This document shows, piece after piece, positions 61,289-64,000 of a stretch of DNA of 64,000 bases (within the stretch, counting starts at the first letter, position 1; each line of letters opens with the position of its first letter). Source of the stretch: Gymnogyps californianus. Its lineage: Eukaryota > Chordata > Aves > Accipitriformes > Cathartidae. The notes beneath the pieces are model-generated. The model was not told where the DNA came from, made no database searches, and saw only the letters and a list, made by a program, of their open reading frames with translations. The position numbers were made by a program, and so were the translations under genes. The stretch covers positions 16,868,937 through 16,932,936 of the forward strand of contig NC_059475.1 in the NCBI RefSeq assembly GCF_018139145.2. The letters are read 5' to 3'.

Positions 61289-64000
61289 GTGAGACCGCGG
61301 CGCGGGGAACAGAGGAGGGCGCGGGAGGCGGGGGGTCTGCCACGCCGCGGCCGCTGGCCGCCGCACCTGCCCGCGCCGGGAGCTGCCCCGGTGGCAGCGC
61401 CCGCCGCTCCGCGGGCAGGTGTGCGGCCGGGGCTCGGGCTTTGTCCCGCAGCGGCTCCGCCGGTGCCGCCGGGGGAGGGAAGGGGAGGTTGGGGGGACGG
61501 GGGGCCGCGGCGTGGCCCGGCGGAGGTGGCGCTCACCTGGGGCGGGCCGCCGGCGGGATCCCCGGGGCCTCAGCCTCCCCCGGCGCTCTCCGCCTGCCCT
61601 TCGGGGGTCTGAGCCCCGCCCGGCTGCAGCGTGGGGGGCGACCGCTGGCCGGCACCGGCGGGGATGTGGTGGGGGTACGACCCTGTGGTATAGCCGCGTG
61701 GCTCCTTTCGGGGCATGAGGCTGCCCCGGTTGTTTACCTCGCTAAAAGCTGCTTTAGGTAGAGCAGGGACGGCTCCTGTCTCCCCACCGAGTACTGTAGC
61801 CTGCCCTCGTCGTGTCGCTGCTGGTTAGTTAGTAATATATTATTTGTATGTCGTCCGTGCTGGTGGTGCACATCACCCGCTGGGTTACAGCCTTCAGGAG
61901 CGGTGTGGAGTTTTCACGGGAAAATCCTGCTGTGGTGCAGAGAGAGCAGACCTGGCAGTGTAGGGCCGTGGGTCAACAGGAGGCCTCTGCCAGCACACTT
62001 GTGTTTCAGGTCTCCCTCTGTGCCCAAGCGCACTGGAGGGTGTTCTTCCAAGAACACCTTTCAGTGATGTAAATCAGAATCATTTACCAGGTGACACACT
62101 CATCACATGCTGGCATAGACTTTCACCCCGTACTTCTCTCAGCTGATAGCTTCCTAGTGTTCCCATAGGAATGCTTCGTGACTGCTGTGAACTCTAATGT
62201 TTTGGGGCTTGCTGAACTTTTGCTTCCAGATGTACCTGCTTGGCCTCTCTGCCTCAACAGTTTCTGCTACAGAAGCATGAACGTGTGTTGGTATGGACCA
62301 AGGTGCTCAGTAATCTGTGGTGACAGTTCTACCTGGCCTATGTTTCAGTCCCATCCTGAGAGTGGCAGAGCAGAACTATACCACTGCTTTAGATTTTTAA
62401 CTATTTTTTCCTTATCTTACATTGGCACCAGCTTGTGATTGCAGCCAATGGCTATTGTAAGCCTTTGCATCCTCCTTCTTTTGTATCTCATTCAGTTTGG
62501 GGTACCTTGCTGTGTTTTGTCGTTCAATCTCTGTTTGCTGTTGTATCAAGCCTAGGTTTAAAAATCTCTTCTGAATAAGAGCTAAGACTGACTCGGGAAT
62601 CAAAGTACTCCAGCATTTTGGAAAAGTTCAGGGTAGGCCTGGATTGTCCTTGGGTATAGCCTTGCAGGCTCAGCCAGGCAACAGGAGCCTTGTGTGGGTG
62701 TGTGGCTTGTATTGACTCCTCTTCCTTGAAGCAGAGGAGCCTTTCTGTGAGGATCTGCCAGCCATGACCTCTATTGTTTGTAGTTTTTCTTCTCAAGCAA
62801 GGTATGAAATCTTGTGACATAATGATCTACTTGTCCTCTAAGTCTGGCTCTTAATTGGTGTCTAGTATGATAAATAATAATAAAAAAAAATTGGACCCTC
62901 TCCTCAATTACATGTAGTTACATTTATGCATTCATCATCTTGGGGCCCAGCTTGCGCACCCCACTGACTCCCTGTGGGAGCCTCGAGTAGGTCCTGTCAT
63001 CCCCTGATAGTATCAGAGCTCCCCCGTCAACATGCTACAGGACACAAGTCAGATCTGCAGATTTTGGTGTGGCTCATAATTTTAGGTGAGAGCTCCCCAG
63101 CTGTGGTGTCATGGTCTGGAAATTTGGAAGACTATAGTTTTTGACAGTCTCAGTTGTGACTTTAGGTGTACCTGTGAATGTGAATGCTGGTGCAAGGAAG
63201 TCTCCGTTCACCAGACCTCCTAACTGCTGCTGGTCAGCACCTTGTGGAGTTTTGAACATTAGGAGCACTTGCTTGATCTACAGAGAGGTGGGGGGAAAGG
63301 CCCCTTAGAAGTTTTTTCCCTAGAGGAATAGGACATAAACCAAGTCCTTGCTGATGATGTGATTCTGCAAATCGTCCACTCATTTGAAATCGCTAAATTT
63401 CAGTGTGGCCACTTATGGCAGGTAGGGAGGATAACTCGTGAGAAAAGTTTGTTATGTTTATATAGGCCATTAATGCCAGCAGTAAGGTTGCAGAATAAAG
63501 CCTTGCTTGGAGGGAATGCTTGCTCTAAGCACAATAGTCTTGTTGCCTGTTCCAAGTAGTGTTCACATCGTCTTGCCCTCTAAAAATCAGATGGTCTCTA
63601 ATAGGGAACAGTTTTGCGCTTTGCAGTGGGTTCTTTGCACAGGTTAAGGCAGATGTTAGAGTTGGCCAGTGTCGTATGTGGCGTGGTATGGTACGGGGAC
63701 GTGGCCTGGGACTACATGGTGAGGTATTTAGCTGGTGTAAGAAGATGACAGCAGCTGGCAAGACTGTCAGGCACATGGCATGAGCTGGACTTTGTGCATT
63801 GCCAGTAAGAACTATTGCCCCTTGTCTACAGTCTCCCTGCCAGCCCACAAGAGGAAAGGCAGCGAGTCGGGTGGAAGTGGCTCTCTGCTGGATCTGGCCT
63901 CCGTGTTGCCTTTCAGATGACTGTGAGTTCGGTAAGGGGACAGTGCTCCTAACACAGACAGCATTGTCGGCCCAAACACACACAAGGGCTGGGAAGCATC
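61289..64000 (+). other. Presumed first intron of the signal-peptide gene (to window end)
   Basis: It begins with the donor GTGAGA. The first ~400 bp remain inside CpG island 2. The rest returns to moderate GC with only short, overlapping open frames (at most about 150 codons, for example minus-strand 63525-63983), none bounded by good splice sites and recognisable as a protein. It is assigned as intron by inference from the upstream exon; it could also contain a small exon that I missed. Confidence 0.45.

Larger units (their letters stand above)
60430..61700. promoter_or_regulatory. CpG island 2, promoter of the signal-peptide gene
   Basis: A GC-rich, CpG-dense block of about 1.3 kb begins abruptly after AT-rich DNA and covers the first coding exon at 61199-61288. 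It includes GC boxes, TGCGCA words (60622 area) of NRF1 type, and GGCCATTTAAG at 60839-60849, resembling a YY1 site. No TATA box stands out, so dispersed initiation is expected. Large overlapping frames on both strands (up to 205 codons) are GC artefacts. Transcription is read as rightward because of the ATG, Kozak and donor arrangement. Confidence 0.85.

Noticed and set aside
60919..61761. Overlapping frames of 100-205 codons on both strands in CpG island 2, including poly-Ala and poly-Gln versions
   Set aside because: They are shadows of the CTG-rich signal-peptide exon and GC-rich leader. Only the 61199 frame has Kozak, signal-peptide logic and a donor.
1..64000. CRISPR array, bacterial operon, phage or plasmid module
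   Set aside because: No regular direct repeats with spacers, no dense coding and no ribosome-binding-site pattern. The repeats are avian.

Overview
The window looks like a stretch of a bird nuclear genome, probably Neoaves. Three things point there: CR1 LINEs with the avian 3' end, an octamer-like terminal repeat of the type ATTCTATGA; two solo LTRs of a family that I recall as widespread in neoavian birds; and short CpG islands set in AT-rich, CpG-poor, mostly unique DNA. There is no bacterial-style gene packing, no CRISPR array, no rRNA gene and no tRNA gene that I can support. The assignment rests on repeat recognition and was not checked against a database.

Layout. Positions 1-7590 are AT-rich with no exon I can defend. 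A large CpG island runs from about 7590 to 9610 and should be a promoter. It carries two tandem MYB-type sites and strong splice-donor-like sequences pointing outwards on both strands, which suggests a divergent promoter, but I see no protein-coding exon in it. From about 9.6 to 59.6 kb there is a gene-poor stretch, intergenic or intronic. It holds a decayed CR1 (13.64-15.15 kb), two independent solo LTRs (20,595-21,190 and 24,609-25,204, each 596 bp with its own 5-bp target duplication), at least two very old reverse-strand CR1-like fragments (33.1-33.35 kb and 56.3-57.0 kb), several MIR-like SINE relics, and two low-confidence candidate exons (13,155-13,325 and 17,075-17,382). A younger reverse-strand CR1 3' end (59,662 to about 60,080) sits just before a second CpG island (about 60,430-61,700).

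The best-supported protein-coding feature is in that second island. A plus-strand first exon starts at ATG 61,199 in a good Kozak context, encodes a 30-residue leucine-rich signal-peptide-like N-terminus, and ends at a strong splice donor after 61,288. The rest of that gene lies beyond the exon, probably to the right of the window, and I cannot name it. A 9-codon upstream ORF precedes the start.

I did not find a clear new biological system. The most useful leads are the MYB-tandem divergent promoter, the signal-peptide exon with its upstream ORF, the two unannotated-looking exon candidates, and the pair of LTRs that share their ends but not their middles.
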